This document shows positions 1 through 12,488 of a DNA stretch of 64,000 nt, piece by piece. Each line of letters begins with the position of its first letter. Position 1 is the stretch's first letter. The stretch lies in the NCBI RefSeq assembly GCF_030867145.1, contig NC_134419.1, forward strand, positions 72,721,403 to 72,785,402, written 5' to 3'. The translations under genes and the position numbers were made by a program. The DNA comes from Opisthocomus hoazin. Taxonomy: Eukaryota; Chordata; Aves; Opisthocomiformes; Opisthocomidae. Below the pieces are notes generated by a model that was not told where the DNA came from, ran no database searches, and saw only the letters and a list, made by a program, of their open reading frames with translations.

Positions 1-2489
1 CTAATTGTCCTGAGGGACACAAGCTGTTTCCCAACGGGTGATGCTCTACTTCCTATATATATACCGTACTGTCTTGATGAATGAATCGTTTCTATTTGAG
101 ACAGTCTATAGGCACCCATTAAATATAACCTAGAACTTCACAGCCAAGTGCCTCTTTCAGTGCTTCCTGGATGCTTTACATCCTCTGACATGATTCAGAT
201 GAAGCTCTGTGATAGTTCTTGCATAGCTCAGGTGAACTCCTAAACTCCGAGTGACTGACACCAATTGCAAAATTCTTATTTTCTTCAAAGGGAAAACACA
301 GACCTTAAATGTGACCCCATCCCTGAATCATGCTGCTCCTGCCATTTTAGTTGTGCTGCTAAAGTCCTGGGAGATGCCTCAGTGCATTTCAAAGACAGTA
401 CTGTCACTCAAGCCAAGGGAAGTATTGACTCAGTAAGGCCTGTGGAGTCAAGGCCTTTAATTGCCCTCTTCTCTGTAATTGTGTGTGCAGAAGATTCCTG
501 GTGATTCCCAGCTGTGGGCACTCCCCACTTCTTCCTCAACATCCATTGCAACATTAATATGGAAAGTCATTCACTGCAAAATAATATGCAACAATAATAC
601 TCCATATTATTTCATACAGAGTATAGAAATAATGCTTTCTATTTCATGAACGTATTTCTACACCTCCCTCAAAGCTAAGCGGTTACAATTATTTTATGAA
701 GTGGGGTGAGGAGGGCTGTGGAGGAGTGAAGAGGCATGCCTGAGGTCACCCACTGGCAGGGGTCCTGTAAGCTGCCAGCTCTGGGCTCCCAGTCCCTGAC
801 CAGACATACTTCATCTCATGAAATTTACAGTTTAGTCCTGCTTAGTGCTGAACTAAAGGGCTCTTAGCTGACATTTCTGCTCCCTACCCGAGGCAAGGCT
901 GGAGGAGAGAAAGGAGGGGAATGAGAGGCCATTTCTCACTGCATTGACCTGAGAGTGACCTGGAAACACAGGGGATGCTGTGAATTAGGCTGCTCTCCTG
1001 AGATGGAGGCACTGCTCCAAACCTTCATCCCCATCTTCAAAAGAGGGGAACCAAGCCAGTGTCTGGGCATTGCAGAGCCTCCCACCACAAGCAGAGCAGC
1101 GCTGCTCCAGCGCAGGCAGCTTGCTCTCTGCCTTGTCTTGTCTGGGCAACAGGTGTGAATCCAAGGGAAGATGCTCAGCCCTGATGCTTGTCAAATGAGA
1201 GGAGAAATGGGGCAGAATTCTCCATATTAAAGTTTGCTCTTATGCTTTGGGTGAGATACCAAGTTGTCTCCTGCAGCCAGAAACTGACTTTAATATTTTG
1301 GCTTTGGCTGTCTGCACCTCTTGGGGCTTGTGCCCCTATCAAATCCAGCTCTTCACTGCTTCTCTTTGGTAGCACTGGCATGAGCAAGGTGTGAAGCAAG
1401 CACTGAAGTCAGTGGATACAGAAAATTTCACACTGTGAGAGCACTTTTGGGATGGCCAGATGCCCCAGATACGTGCTGGGTGCTTGATTTTAGTGTGGTG
1501 TTACAAGGCAAGCTGTGCTGACACAAGATCTATTGCACTGATCAGTGCAATGCTCCAAATGCAGCAGCAGACATTGAAGGAGCAGAGCTGGGAATTTCTA
1601 AAATACATTGAGGATTCCATGGGAAAGAGCTTACCCAGCCAGGACATCCCTCTTAATGGTCAGATTTTCAGACAACTTCATGGTGGGAGCTAAACACTGG
1701 AGGGATGCGTAGGGTGCTTCTCTCTGCTGCACGAGGACTTGTCTCATTGGCATAGGGCTGGTCCAGACCGCACCAGTGGTCCTACTGGTGCCAGGACCTG
1801 CTGAATCTTGCTGTATTGCTATGCTTTGCCACATGCCTCTGCCAGGTCATACTCTGCCTAGCTGAAGACAGTCGAAGATTTAGACCTCGGCCTATGAGGC
1901 TTGCAGAAATAAGAGTGAAAGACCTGGAGGTATTTACTTCTGGGAATACTAAGGAAAAAAAAAAATAGTTATTTGATCCCAACACAAGCCATTCTGGTTT
2001 TAGGTTATGTTTTTCAGTACTACAGTTGCCAGTGAAAAATAGTAGAAATGTATTTATGGAAAATGATCTTTCGCTTTAGCTTTTCTTCCTAGAAGTGTCC
2101 CTTTCTTTCCATTCTTCACTCAGTAAGAGTGATGGGATACTCTCTCTGCAGCATCCCTTTCACAGCTCTGCTTCTCTCTGGAGGAAGATATAGCTGTTTT
2201 TCACAACTGCAAAATGAAGGATGTGTGATAACAGTTATGGTCTGACCTCCATAATCTCTGCCCTTGGAAGCAAGGTTGGACCGATGCATTTTTTGGTATT
2301 GTTGTGGAATAACCTTCCTTTCCATTTTCTTTCTTACAGATTCTGCTTTTTGTGCTTTTAACGGTGATAATATGAAATAAAAATGGGGATGGGGGGGGAA
2401 GAATTCACGATTAAAAAAATTGTCGTTACATTAGCTTAAGTAAGTTTGCATTTTCTATTATTTCCTACGTTCACTCAGAGCTGCCCGCA
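1..2489. other. Intergenic DNA, nothing recognised
   Basis: Mixed composition. Open frames are short and have no recognisable domain. No CR1 tail, tRNA-like fold or long repeat seen. Confidence 0.6.
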
Positions 2490-2960
2490 ATTGCAGGCGC
2501 CTTGTCTCTGGTTTTGGTGCTGAGGCTTCTTGCTCCTCCGGGCTGCGCAGAGACCGTCCCAGTTCTCCCCCTCAAACTCATCGGAGAGGCCACTAGATGG
2601 CGCCACCGGACCTCAGGCCGCGGCAGCGGCACGGCCGGCGGCTGCGGGGCTGCGGGGCTGCGGGGCTGCGGGGCTGCGGGGCTGCGGGGCTGCGGGGCTG
2701 CGGGGCTGGGGGGGGGGCGGGGGGAGCTGCTTGCCGCCCCCTGCCCTCTCGGTCCCGTTGATCTGCTGCCGGCAGCCGCCTACCGCGGGCTCGGGACCTG
2801 GTCGGGGTCTGGTCCGGCCGTTCGGCTGCTTCAGCAACCGCGGAACGGCGCAGGAATCTGCACAGGAAAGTCCATCTGTTACCGGTGTTAAAGCGAGCCC
2901 ACAGAGAGCACCGAGCGCCATGCCCTGCTTTTGGCTACCTAGAGAGAGCGCAGATCTTCG
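2490..2960. promoter_or_regulatory. CpG-rich patch with no assigned gene
   Basis: GC-rich block containing CCGCGGCAGCGGCACGGCCG, the 8-bp tandem repeat, and CTACCGCGGGCTCGGGACC, between AT-rich flanks. It looks like a CpG island. I see no recognisable protein in its open frames and cannot say which transcript, if any, starts here. Confidence 0.45.
2641..2704 (+). repeat. Exact 8 x 8-bp tandem repeat GCTGCGGG
   Basis: Eight uninterrupted, identical copies of GCTGCGGG, followed by GCTGGGGGGGGGGCGGGG. The + strand has a GGGG run every 8 nt, so it has strong G-quadruplex potential. The 8-bp unit shifts frame every copy, so the open frames across it are not coding. Confidence 0.97.
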
Positions 2961-3070
2961 GGTCCGAAATCTTTCGTAGGAGATCTGGTTCCAGGTCAGG
3001 GGTTTGTACGTAGCGGAGCAGCTCCCTCACTGCCGTCTATTGAGAATCAGCCCTCGACACAAAATTTTTT

Positions 3071-3343
3071 GGACGAGACGAAACGGCCTCAAGTTGTGTC
3101 AGGGGAGCTTTAGGTTGGATATTAGGAAAAAATTCTTTACTGAAAGTGTGGTCAGGCGTTGGAACAGGCTGCCCAGGGTAGTGGTGGAGTCACCATCCCT
3201 GGAGACATTCAAAAAAACGTGTAGATGTGGCACTTCAGGATATGGTTTTGCAGGCGTGGTGGTGTTGGGTTGACGGTTGGACTTGATGATCTTAGAGGTC
3301 TTTTCCAACCTTAATGATTCCATGATTGTGTGCTTTTATGATT
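3071..3343 (+). mobile_element. CR1 LINE 3' end
   Basis: GGACGAGACGAAACGGCCTC and the following sequence encode the CR1 ORF2 C-terminus ([33 protein letters not shown]), then the untranslated tail GGTTGGACTTGATGATCTTAG and a decayed ATGATTCCATGATT end. It is severely 5'-truncated. Confidence 0.92.
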
Positions 3344-5789
3344 CTCAATCAATTCTTATTTTAACTTTTATTTTTGACAAAAATATACAGGATGTATCAA
3401 AATAGCCCACATTTCTTAACCATTGCCATATGAATGGGTAAACTGAGGCAGAGAAATATTAAAGTGATACAGCAGCTCAAAACCTGGGGCCGACTCCACA
3501 GTGGTGCTGCCCGTCCCCCCTGTCACCCCTCCCCAGGTCCTCATCTGTTCCTCAAAGGTGAAAAAAGACTTTCCTCCAGAGGAAGTGACGAAGTGCCTGT
3601 TCCCCAGCCAGACCCACTCCAACCCATATGGGAGGCAGCCAAGGAAAACTGAGGCCTTTGCAACCCTTGTTCACGTACAAGAAGGCCAAGAAGGGGTAGA
3701 ACCACTGCCCACATCGCTGTGCGTGCCACTAGGGAGAACCACTGCCTGATGGAAGGAAAATATGCTGTAGAACTGGGCACTTTCTGCTCTATTTTTCATT
3801 TTCCCTCACTTGGCTGAATGACCTAAAGCAAATTACAACCTTCCTTGGCTTCATTTGCCCTCATCCATCGAAGTGTGGTAATAATACCTTTGAGGACTTG
3901 GCAAGGTCTAATATGCTGTTTGTTCAGTATAGGAAAGATTTAATTAATACCGGAGGAGGGACTAGATTCTAAGTCTTTGTTCTCAGGACTGATCTCTGCA
4001 GGCCTTTCTAGCATTGGAAAATGAACATACAGAACATCTCAGACAGAAGGACTTACTTTAAAGAATTTCTGTCATAAAGTGCCAAAAAATCACTGGATAA
4101 AAAAAACGGGGGTATAAAAAAGGCAAAACAAACCACCACCCCCCATCAGACCAAAATTAAAATAATGGTCGAAACAAACCCTAACACAGTCAGAACAACA
4201 TTGACTTCAGAGTGCACTGGAAGACAGGAGAGCTCTTGGAAGTCACGTCACCAAGCATATCCCATGCACAACCAGTGGTGGGAGATGGGTAATCACTTCA
4301 GCAGCTCAGTGGAAAGGTGTTTATCATTTCAGGATTAGGAACAGAACAAGAAAGCAGAAACAAATTCTCTGGTACTTGATTTTCTTTGAGCAATAGCTTT
4401 CTTCAAACAAGAAGCTACAGGAGCTCACCCTTTTTTCTTTGTGGAAATAGTTGAGGAACAAGAGTAATGTGAGGTGGGTAGGTGGTTACTCCAGGAGTTT
4501 TGGTTGGATCAGGAGTGCACTTGGAAGTGAATCTCTTGCTTGTGCCTGCTTGCTGCACTTGAATTTGCACCCCAGAGTGGGCACGTGGATCCCTGCTAAA
4601 CTGCAGGATGCTCACCAGGAATGTGCCCGAAGCACTTGCATTGCTGATGGCTGCTGGGTCGACAGGAGCAAATCAGACCTAATCCAAAATAAAACCCCTG
4701 AAACACAGACAATGTGGGCCGGAGTCCCCACTGCCAGCTGTGCCACCCTGCAGACCTGCTCCGACTGCGCTGCTCTGCTTGCTGATGTAGACATGTAGTA
4801 ACTGATGCTGAACCCTGTTGGAGGCAAGGACTGGGAAACCATCCTCTGAAGTCCATAACAAATGGTGATATTCATCCTACCTAACTGGAGTGACTGGAGA
4901 CCAACAGAGGCAGCAGTTTGAGTCCTGTCAAGACCTCAGAGGGGATGAACGCAAATTCAGTGCACACATTCTGACAACCAGCCATGCTAAAATCCTGATT
5001 TGATGTTGTGAAGTGGTGAGTATTGATGCTAGGGCACTTATGGTCTTGCCCTTGCCTTCCTTGCCTTTTCCTCCCTTTTCATTCCATCCCACGGCCCTTC
5101 CAGACCATCTGTGCCCCACGCTACCCCACACCACATGTCGTGGCACTCCTGCTTGTGTGGCCGAGCTGGGAACTGGATTACGGAAGGGATCCAGTGGAAC
5201 GATACCCCCAATGTACAAGTTTTTTTTCAGGCAGATCAATTCCCCCATCCATCTCACACCATGCCCAAGCAAAGAGCTGGAGGGAGGATGTTCTCACAAT
5301 GACCCTTTAAGCTGGTGTCACCACCGAGCATGACGAAACGTCACATAGCAGCCTGGGGGCGAAATCTATGTCTCCACGCAGATATCACACTGAAATAGCA
5401 TCCCTGAGATGGCCCCCTCAATGCACACAAAGCCTTTATTCTGCTTTGGAGTCCTGGTCTTTGTCGGAAGCCTCCAAACACCATTTTTGCCTTACAGGTT
5501 ATCTCTGAAGCAAACTCAGCCATTTCCATCCCACTGCAAGCAGTGATTTTCCTATTCTCTAGCTGGTCAATATTTGAACTGGCAAGAAGGTGAGTGTTTC
5601 AAAGGACAGATAATCTTTTGTTTGTTCTCTTCCAACCTTGCTCATACTCGGCCCAGACTTCTGCTTAAATGTCGCTGGTTTCTGTTATTATTACTATTTT
5701 TAGTGGAATTTCAGTTGCAATGGTAGAGGCCATGGGGCCCGAATCGTTCCAGCTTATGGCTTTGGTGGCACGGCTGATTGTAACTGCGT
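3344..5789. other. Intergenic DNA, nothing recognised
   Basis: No coding exon, RNA gene or repeat could be supported. Frames of 60-115 codons overlap on both strands without a domain signal. Confidence 0.55.
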
Positions 5790-6480
5790 GAGGCAGATCT
5801 GATGTAAATACACGAAATGTCAGCTCCTGCACTGCAGCCCCATCCCGGAATAACACCGACCTCGCCGACCCTTTCAGTGCTGCTCCGGCCGCTGAACTTT
5901 CCCTGCCCTGAATGCAGGAGGAAACACAGTGCACGGGGAGATATGATGGCTGCCAGCAATGGCAATAAATACACCGTGGATGACTCTGTTGAAACTGGGG
6001 AGGGAAAGGAGACGCTAACCAGCGGCGACAAGGTCCCGAGTGTCGTTCCCGGGCCACGGAGTGCAGCGTGCGACCTTGGGGTACCTCTCTGCCGGGAGCG
6101 GGGTGCAGCGGGCGCAGATCCCTGCCGGCGGCCCCGTGCTGCCTCCTGCGCCTTCCCCGCAGCCTGCCGGCGCTGCGCGCTTGCCGGGGTTTCTCTGTGT
6201 TTGCTTCTGAAGGGGGGGGACAGGGCAGGTGCCCAGCGCGCAGAGCCAACACAGCGGCCACCGCGCACCCGTCCCCCCCACCTGCCTTCTCCCTGCTCCC
6301 CCCGCCTCCCCCCCCGAGCAAATCCACCATCAGTTCCGTCAGAAATACGGGCAGAGACCGATGTTGCTTAGAGATGCGTGAACTTGCCAACAAAGGCTTC
6401 GGAGAGAGAAGGAGAGCGATGGAGACCAGGGCAGCGCGAGCGCTGTGCCGGCTGGGCTGCCGTGCAGGGCTGCATGGAAC
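5790..6480. promoter_or_regulatory. Second CpG-rich patch with no assigned gene
   Basis: GC-rich, CpG-rich stretch (e.g. CCGGCGGCCCCGTGCTGCC near 6125, CCGGCGCTGCGCGCTTGCCGG near 6168). Long open frames cross it on both strands, the longest 294 codons on -, but their Arg/Ala/Pro/Gly-rich translations look like compositional artefacts. It could be a distal promoter or the start of a non-coding transcript. Confidence 0.4.
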
Positions 6481-9400
6481 GGCAAAAACTGCCCCAAATT
6501 CACCTCTCTGACACAGATTTATCACTCTGGCTTTCGTCAATGTCTTCATTTATGTTTGCACAAGCCGTATCTGTGACTCCGTGACTTGGAGCTGCAACAG
6601 GCCATATTTTCCCAGGTGGTGGTTATAGTCAGATAAGAGAAAACAGAAGCGCCTTTCATACACAGAGGGAGACGGTGGCTGTACATGAACAGAAAATGAG
6701 TAAGTCCAAGTATTAATTTTGACATCTGCCCAATGAAAGTTTCTTCTTTTATTAGAAAGGAATGACTGGAAACCACTAATAAAATGCTTGAGAGTTATAC
6801 CAGACCAAGCAAACGATGATGGTGAGTATTTGTTAATATTTATCAGCTAATATTTTGAACCAACTCAAATTTCATGGATTTTCAAAATCACAAGGTCTGT
6901 TCCCTGAAGGTACCATTCGAACACCTATAATGAAAGCATTGTGCTTTAAAGAGCAACGTATATCCATAAACAATCCCTGGCAAGGCTTATATGACCCAGA
7001 AAGGAAATGTTTAACATGTAGAGATGTCTCTGTTTCTGTTTATTGATCTCCTCTGTACACTTCAGACCCAGTTCTCTTTCTGCTTCTACAAGTTCTGTAT
7101 ATAGAACCGACAAATAGAAACAGAAGCATGTTATCTGTGCAATCAAATAGAACTAAGTCACATAGATGGGAGTTCCTATTATTATCAGCCGTTTACACAG
7201 AATGGCTTGTTGTCTCACAAATAAATTAAAATTAATTATAATATTTGATAAATAGCAAGAAGGTGTGCTCATCTTGTGCAATATCCAGAAGGAGAAGTTC
7301 CAGCTACAGAATATTGCTTCTACTTTTGTAAACATTATAAATACAGCACAGCTAAACGGTTAGTAGAAGTGCTGTTTGGACTTACGTAGTCGTGTTCAGT
7401 TTGCAGTGGAACAAACTCCTCAGCTCGATGCTAATAGAGGAGTGTTGCTAATAGCAATGGTAAATCCCTATCAGTGTATCAGTATCTGTATGGAGGTAGC
7501 CCATAGTCACCCCAGTCCAGGACTACAAGCCCTTTAGGCTATGCACTGCACAACTAAATAATGTAAAGGTAATGCCTGCCCCAAATATTGTATAATCTAC
7601 ATCAAACAGAAGAGAGGCAGGGACAGCTGCATTAAGGAGCACAAGGGCAAAAATGGCATCATCTAGTTTTCAAGTAGGCAGCAATTTTTTTGTGCCAGCT
7701 GTCCATCTGCTTGCTGAGATTTGTGTACTCATCATGGGCTGAAGGAGGACAACACCGTTTCTTTAACTCTGCCTTGGAGAATGCCTTCGGTGTCGAGAAT
7801 AATGGGAGAGAAAGCACGAGATATTTCTTAAAAACAGAACAAAGTCTGAGCACCACCAGCAGAGTGGAAGCATCCTGGTAGCCAGAAGCACCAAGGACAC
7901 ACCTTCAGCCAGATTCTGTCCGTATTTGCAGCAGCTTGGTTTACGCTGGTATTCAGGGACACAGCCACTGCACTTTCCAGCAGGTGCAGTAAATGCAATT
8001 AGTTGCTATGGTTATTGATCCTGCCTCCAGAGCCTAACTTTGAAGTTGTTTTGGGTTACCTGAAAAACAAAGATGTAGCGTGGTGCTTTGCCTTAACTAT
8101 GATTGCAAATTATTTCTTTTATCCTCGGTTTTCCCTTTATTACTTTGCTTTCTCTCTTTTATTTGTTCTTGTGAAGAGAGAGTATATGCAAATATTCTGA
8201 CTTGAAAATATAGGTGACGGAGGCAGCCTATTGAAAACTCCTTTCATGTAGATGCAGGCTCTAGCAGAGCGAAATTACCGGTCATTTTTTGCAAAAAGTG
8301 GAAGTTGGAGTACCTGTTTATTTTTTCAAAGAGACAGCACATGGGAAGAAAAATGCATCGTCTTTAAAGACAGGTGAAATCGGAGAGATATTCAGGCTAC
8401 ACTGGATTCAGAGTGAGACTGGAACAGTCCAGAATTCAGAAGATGTCCAGCTCATAGCAAAAACAAGGGCTATTTGCAAACACCGAGATGCGAGTTTTGA
8501 GTTTCCAAAACTCCTGAAGTTTACAGGAGCTTGAATTCTCAGATCCTCGGCTGGGCTGTCCTCGCTCTGAAACTACACGGGATCTACTACAATACACTTA
8601 CACGACAATCTAAGAAGATACAGAAAGAAAATACAGTATCTATAATAGCAGAGGTGTCCTTGTTAGGTTAATGGAAGAGAAGATGTAGTGCTGCAGGAGA
8701 TAATTTTCATTTGAAAACTGCATTGAACTACCAGGTCGGCATCGGAATGACTGCCATCCAACCAAAATATTATTTCACTCTAGCCGGATGGCTGACAGTG
8801 TGTTGTTTAATATTTCATACAAAATACAGCAAAAGGATGTGAGGGCTCTTGTAGTTACAAAGAAGGAAGGAAATTCCAGTGTTCACCCTGCGCCCGATCT
8901 ATGGTCGCCTAGAGAAAGAGGAAAGCCTCTTCAGAACTGATGCTACTTCAGGTTTTGTCTGCTGTAGATCTGTAGCAGACAATCAGTGGTGTCCAGTAGA
9001 CAGAAAAGTGGATAGGGGAAGTCTGGATATATAAACAAAGGTAAAACGTAATCTACATTTTAATAATCAGCATTTAATTTTGGAAATTTATAAGTTATAG
9101 ATATACGATGTTGAACAACTATGTTCTGTTAAGATTTTGGTGTTTCATATTTTTTATCAGAAGCTTTTTCTTGCAGTGATTGTTCACAATGTACTATTTC
9201 AAACTTCCTTCATTTCCCAAAAAAAGTATTTTTAATGAGACTAGCACGAAAAGTTACTGGGAAACACATCATTATACAGAAAACAATTAGCACCTTCATC
9301 AGTTCTTCACCTTCCTTAGTGTAGGCAATCTAAATAGTTAATTATAATTATAATTACAGAATTTTCAGCTTTCACAGGGTATATCTAACCTGGATTTCTC

Positions 9401-10670
9401 TTGAAAAAGACACAGAAAGAGAAGGGAAAAATTAATGAAGATATGCACTGCTGTTAAAATCCAGAACCTTTTCCCCCACAACAGGGACTTACTTAAATAA
9501 TGAACCAGAGCACACAGAGAAAAGGTATTAATCTTTCGTACGAGTCAGTGTGCTGCTCTGTGTATTTCCATTTAAATCCAGGCTATGACCTCAGAATGGA
9601 CAAAATGGGATTTATGCTTTAAATCTGTGTATAATTCTTGTGTGAAGCACCTGTAGTGCCTGGATTTCATCCCACTAACTGTAGTCGTTTCTGAAAATGC
9701 AAAACCCACATTCTTTTAATAACAATTCCCTTTGGTAAAAAACAAACAAGCAAACGTAGCCTGTAAACCTGCAAGTGCTGTTTCGTAAAGCTATTCTTGT
9801 CTGCAACCTCACATATATGATGGGACCCCCTAGCAGGTAAAAATCAAGTGTGTGCATAGTCATAAAGCTCAGTAAAGGACCTGAAAGTTGAAAGGAAGAG
9901 GTTATGAAAATGGCTCTCCCTTAATTTAACCGAATGAAGCAAACAAACCTTTGCAAAATGAAAACGAGGAAATCAGATCATGAATAACTATAAAGGCTCA
10001 TTAGAACTTAGACGTGCTCCCCTCAAATATAATTATGCTTAATATGATTTCATCAAATGTCACTGAAGAGCTGGAGACTCATAATGATGAGACACTTCTC
10101 GTTCCTTCTGCCCTTCAGTGAGAAGGTCTCATCAGTCTTTATAAATCCTGACAATGACTGACTCTTCCTGCAGGGAAAATCTGGTGACTGGAAAATGTGG
10201 ATGCTTAATCTAATACACAGCCTGGCCAGCTGTGAGATCGAGCCTCTCAGCCCCACGCTGCACTGCTCAGCCCTGGTGCTGCCTGCGTCCCACACCTCTG
10301 CAGGGAGCTGCTGCTGCCTGGCTCTTGCTCCAGCACCCCCACGTCAGCCGTAGGTAGATTGCGGGTTGACCTGCCATACCTGGCACATGAGATGCTGGAG
10401 CAGAAGAGGGACAGCCATGCTGCCCCACACCTCTATAGCTGCTGGCAGGTGCTTAAGCAGGTGGCACCTCCAATGGTGCTCAGAAGTGGGGAAGTATGTC
10501 ATCTCCATGCACACCTCATATACTGGGATGCTAACCTCTGTCAAATCTGAATATGTAACTGTGGAACTTCCCTCCCCCAAAACTCTTCAGTGTTAACTAC
10601 CCTGCACTGGATCAAAACTTCAGTTGCAGTGACCTGCTACGGAAAGTAGAAGAACTAGAGTGATTGATGA
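6481..10670. other. AT-rich intergenic DNA
   Basis: No gene recognised. Around 9336-9357 there is a dense run of TAATTA/ATAATTA words (GTTAATTATAATTATAATTA) of the kind homeodomain proteins bind; it may be only AT-rich sequence. Confidence 0.5.
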
Positions 10671-12398
10671 CCATGGAAGAGCTGGCCTCAAATATACATC
10701 AGCAGCAAAAGGAAGGCTAGGGACAATGTGGGGCCGCTGCTGAATGAGGCGGGTGTCCTGGTGACGGAGGATGCGGAGAAGGCAGAGCTAATGAATGCCT
10801 TCTTTGCTTCAGTCTTCAGTGCTAAGACTGGCCCTCAGGAATCCCAGGCCCCGGAGGTAAGAGAGGAAGCCTACAGAGAGGACGACTTTCCCTTGGTCGA
10901 GGAGGACTGTGTGAGGGATCGCTTAAGCGATCTGGATGTCCACAAATCCATGGGCCCCGATGGAATGCACCCACGAGTGCTGAGGGAGCTGGCGGATGTC
11001 ATTGCTGAGCCACTCTCCATCATCTTTGAGAGGTCCTGGAGGACAGGAGAGGTGCCCGAGGACTGGAGAAAGGCCAATGTCACTCCAATCTTCAAAAAGG
11101 GCAAGAAGGAGGACCCAGGGAACTACAGGCCGGTCAGCCTCACCTCCATCCCGGGAAAGGTGATGGAGCAGCTTATCCTGGAGGCCATCATGAAGCAAGT
11201 GGAAGAAAAGAAGGTTATCAGGAGTAGTCAGCATGGATTCACCAAGGGGAAATCATGCCTGACCAATCTGATAGCTTTCTACGATGACATGACTGGCTGG
11301 GTAGACGAAGGGAGAGCTGTGGATGTTATCTACCTTGACTTCAGCAAGGCTTTCGACACAGTCTCCCATGATATCCTCCTGGGGAAGCTGAGGAAGTGTG
11401 GGCTGGATGAGTGGTCAGTGAAGTGGATAGAGAACTGGCTGAATGGCAGAACTCAGAGGGTTGTCATCAGCGGCGCTGAGTCTAGTTGGAGGCTGGTGAC
11501 AAGTGGTGTCCCTCAGGGGTCAGTACTGGGCCCAGTCTTGTTTAACTTCTTCATCAACGACCTGGATGAAGAGTTAGAATGTACCCTCAGCAAGTTTGCT
11601 GACGACACCAAACTGGGAGGTGTGGTAGATACACCGGAAGGCTGTGCTGCCATTCAGCGTGACCTGGATAGGCTGGAGAGCTGGGCAGAGAGGAACCTGA
11701 TGAGGTTCAACAAGGGCAAGTGCAGGGTCCTGCACCTGGGGAGGAACAACCTCATGCACCAGTACAGGCTTGGGGTGGACCTGCTGGAGAGCAGCTCTGC
11801 GGAGAGGGACCTGGGTGTCCTGGTGGACGACAGGTTAACTATGAGCCAGCAGTGTGCCCTGGCTGCCAAGAAGGCCAATGGGATCCTGGGGTGCATCAAG
11901 AAGAGTGTGGCCAGCAGGACAAGGGAGGTTCTCCTTCCCCTCTACACTGCCCTGGTGAGGCCTCATCTGGAGTACTGTGTCCAGTTCTGGGCTCCCCAGT
12001 TCAAGAAGGATGAAGAGCTACTGGAGAGAGTCCAGCGGAGGGCTACAAGGATGGTGAGGGGACTGGAGCATCTCCCCTACGAGGAGAGGTTGAGGGAACT
12101 GGGCTTGTTCAGCCTGAAGAAGAGAAGGCTGCGAGGGGACCTTATAAATGCCTACAAATATCTGAAGGGTGGGTGTCAGGAGGATGGGGCCAAGCTCTTT
12201 TCAGTGGTGCCCAGTGACAGGACAAGGGGCAATGGGCACAAACTGAGGCACAGGAAGTTCCGTCTGAACATGAGGAGGAACTTCTTCCCTCTGAGGGTGA
12301 CGGAGCACTGGAACAGGCTGCCCAGGGAGGTTGTGGAGTCTCCTTCTCTGGAGATATTCAAGACCCGCCTGGACAAGGTCCTGTGCAGCTTGCTGTAG
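10671..12398 (+). CDS. CR1 ORF2 (reverse transcriptase), N-terminally truncated
   Basis: An open frame with no stops through the whole RT and C-terminal domain of CR1 ORF2p, the enzyme that copies CR1 RNA at a nicked target. Counting from the GTG at 10728 (not a true start), the RT motifs are FSKAFDT (about 205-211, with YLDF before it), [11 protein letters not shown] (259-269) and the catalytic FADD at 290-293, followed by the conserved region [20 protein letters not shown]. The stop is TAG 12396-12398. The endonuclease and any start are missing, so the copy is presumably not mobile by itself. The intact frame suggests a young insertion. Confidence 0.9.
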   Translation, partial: PWKSWPQIYISSKRKARDNVGPLLNEAGVLVTEDAEKAELMNAFFASVFSAKTGPQESQAPEVREEAYREDDFPLVEEDCVRDRLSDLDVHKSMGPDGMHPRVLRELADVIAEPLSIIFERSWRTGEVPEDWRKANVTPIFKKGKKEDPGNYRPVSLTSIPGKVMEQLILEAIMKQVEEKKVIRSSQHGFTKGKSCLTNLIAFYDDMTGWVDEGRAVDVIYLDFSKAFDTVSHDILLGKLRKCGLDEWSVKWIENWLNGRTQRVVISGAESSWRLVTSGVPQGSVLGPVLFNFFINDLDEELECTLSKFADDTKLGGVVDTPEGCAAIQRDLDRLESWAERNLMRFNKGKCRVLHLGRNNLMHQYRLGVDLLESSSAERDLGVLVDDRLTMSQQCALAAKKANGILGCIKKSVASRTREVLLPLYTALVRPHLEYCVQFWAPQFKKDEELLERVQRRATRMVRGLEHLPYEERLRELGLFSLKKRRLRGDLINAYKYLKGGCQEDGAKLFSVVPSDRTRGNGHKLRHRKFRLNMRRNFFPLRVTEHWNRLPREVVESPSLEIFKTRLDKVLCSLL

Positions 12399-12488
12399 GT
12401 GACCCTGCTTCGGCGGGGGGGTTGGACTAGATGACCCACAGAGGTCCCTTCCAACCCCTACTATTCTGTGATTCTGTGATTCTGTGAT
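10671..12488 (+). mobile_element. CR1 LINE, 5'-truncated, long intact reverse transcriptase frame
   Basis: A 1.8-kb copy of the avian/reptilian CR1 non-LTR retrotransposon. It begins within ORF2, just after an in-frame TGA at 10668-10670 where CR1-like protein ([20 protein letters not shown]) starts, and ends with three ATTCTGTG tail units at about 12462-12488. It lacks ORF1 and the endonuclease domain; full-length CR1 is roughly 4.5 kb. No target-site duplication is obvious. Its last 230 bp are nearly identical to the minus-strand fragment at 22386-22618. Confidence 0.95.

Noticed and set aside
2502-2979. Open frames of 129-149 codons across the CpG patch
   Set aside because: They run through an 8-bp tandem repeat that rotates frame every unit and have no recognisable domain.
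5620-5650. Possible CR1 tail (TTCTCTTCCAACCTTG)
   Set aside because: The match is too short and lacks the neighbouring GGTTGGACT block and tail repeats.
5665-6549. 294-codon open frame on the - strand (and 184-185-codon frames overlapping it)
   Set aside because: Arg/Ala/Pro/Gly-rich translation from a CpG-rich block, open on both strands at once, with no domain or family resemblance.
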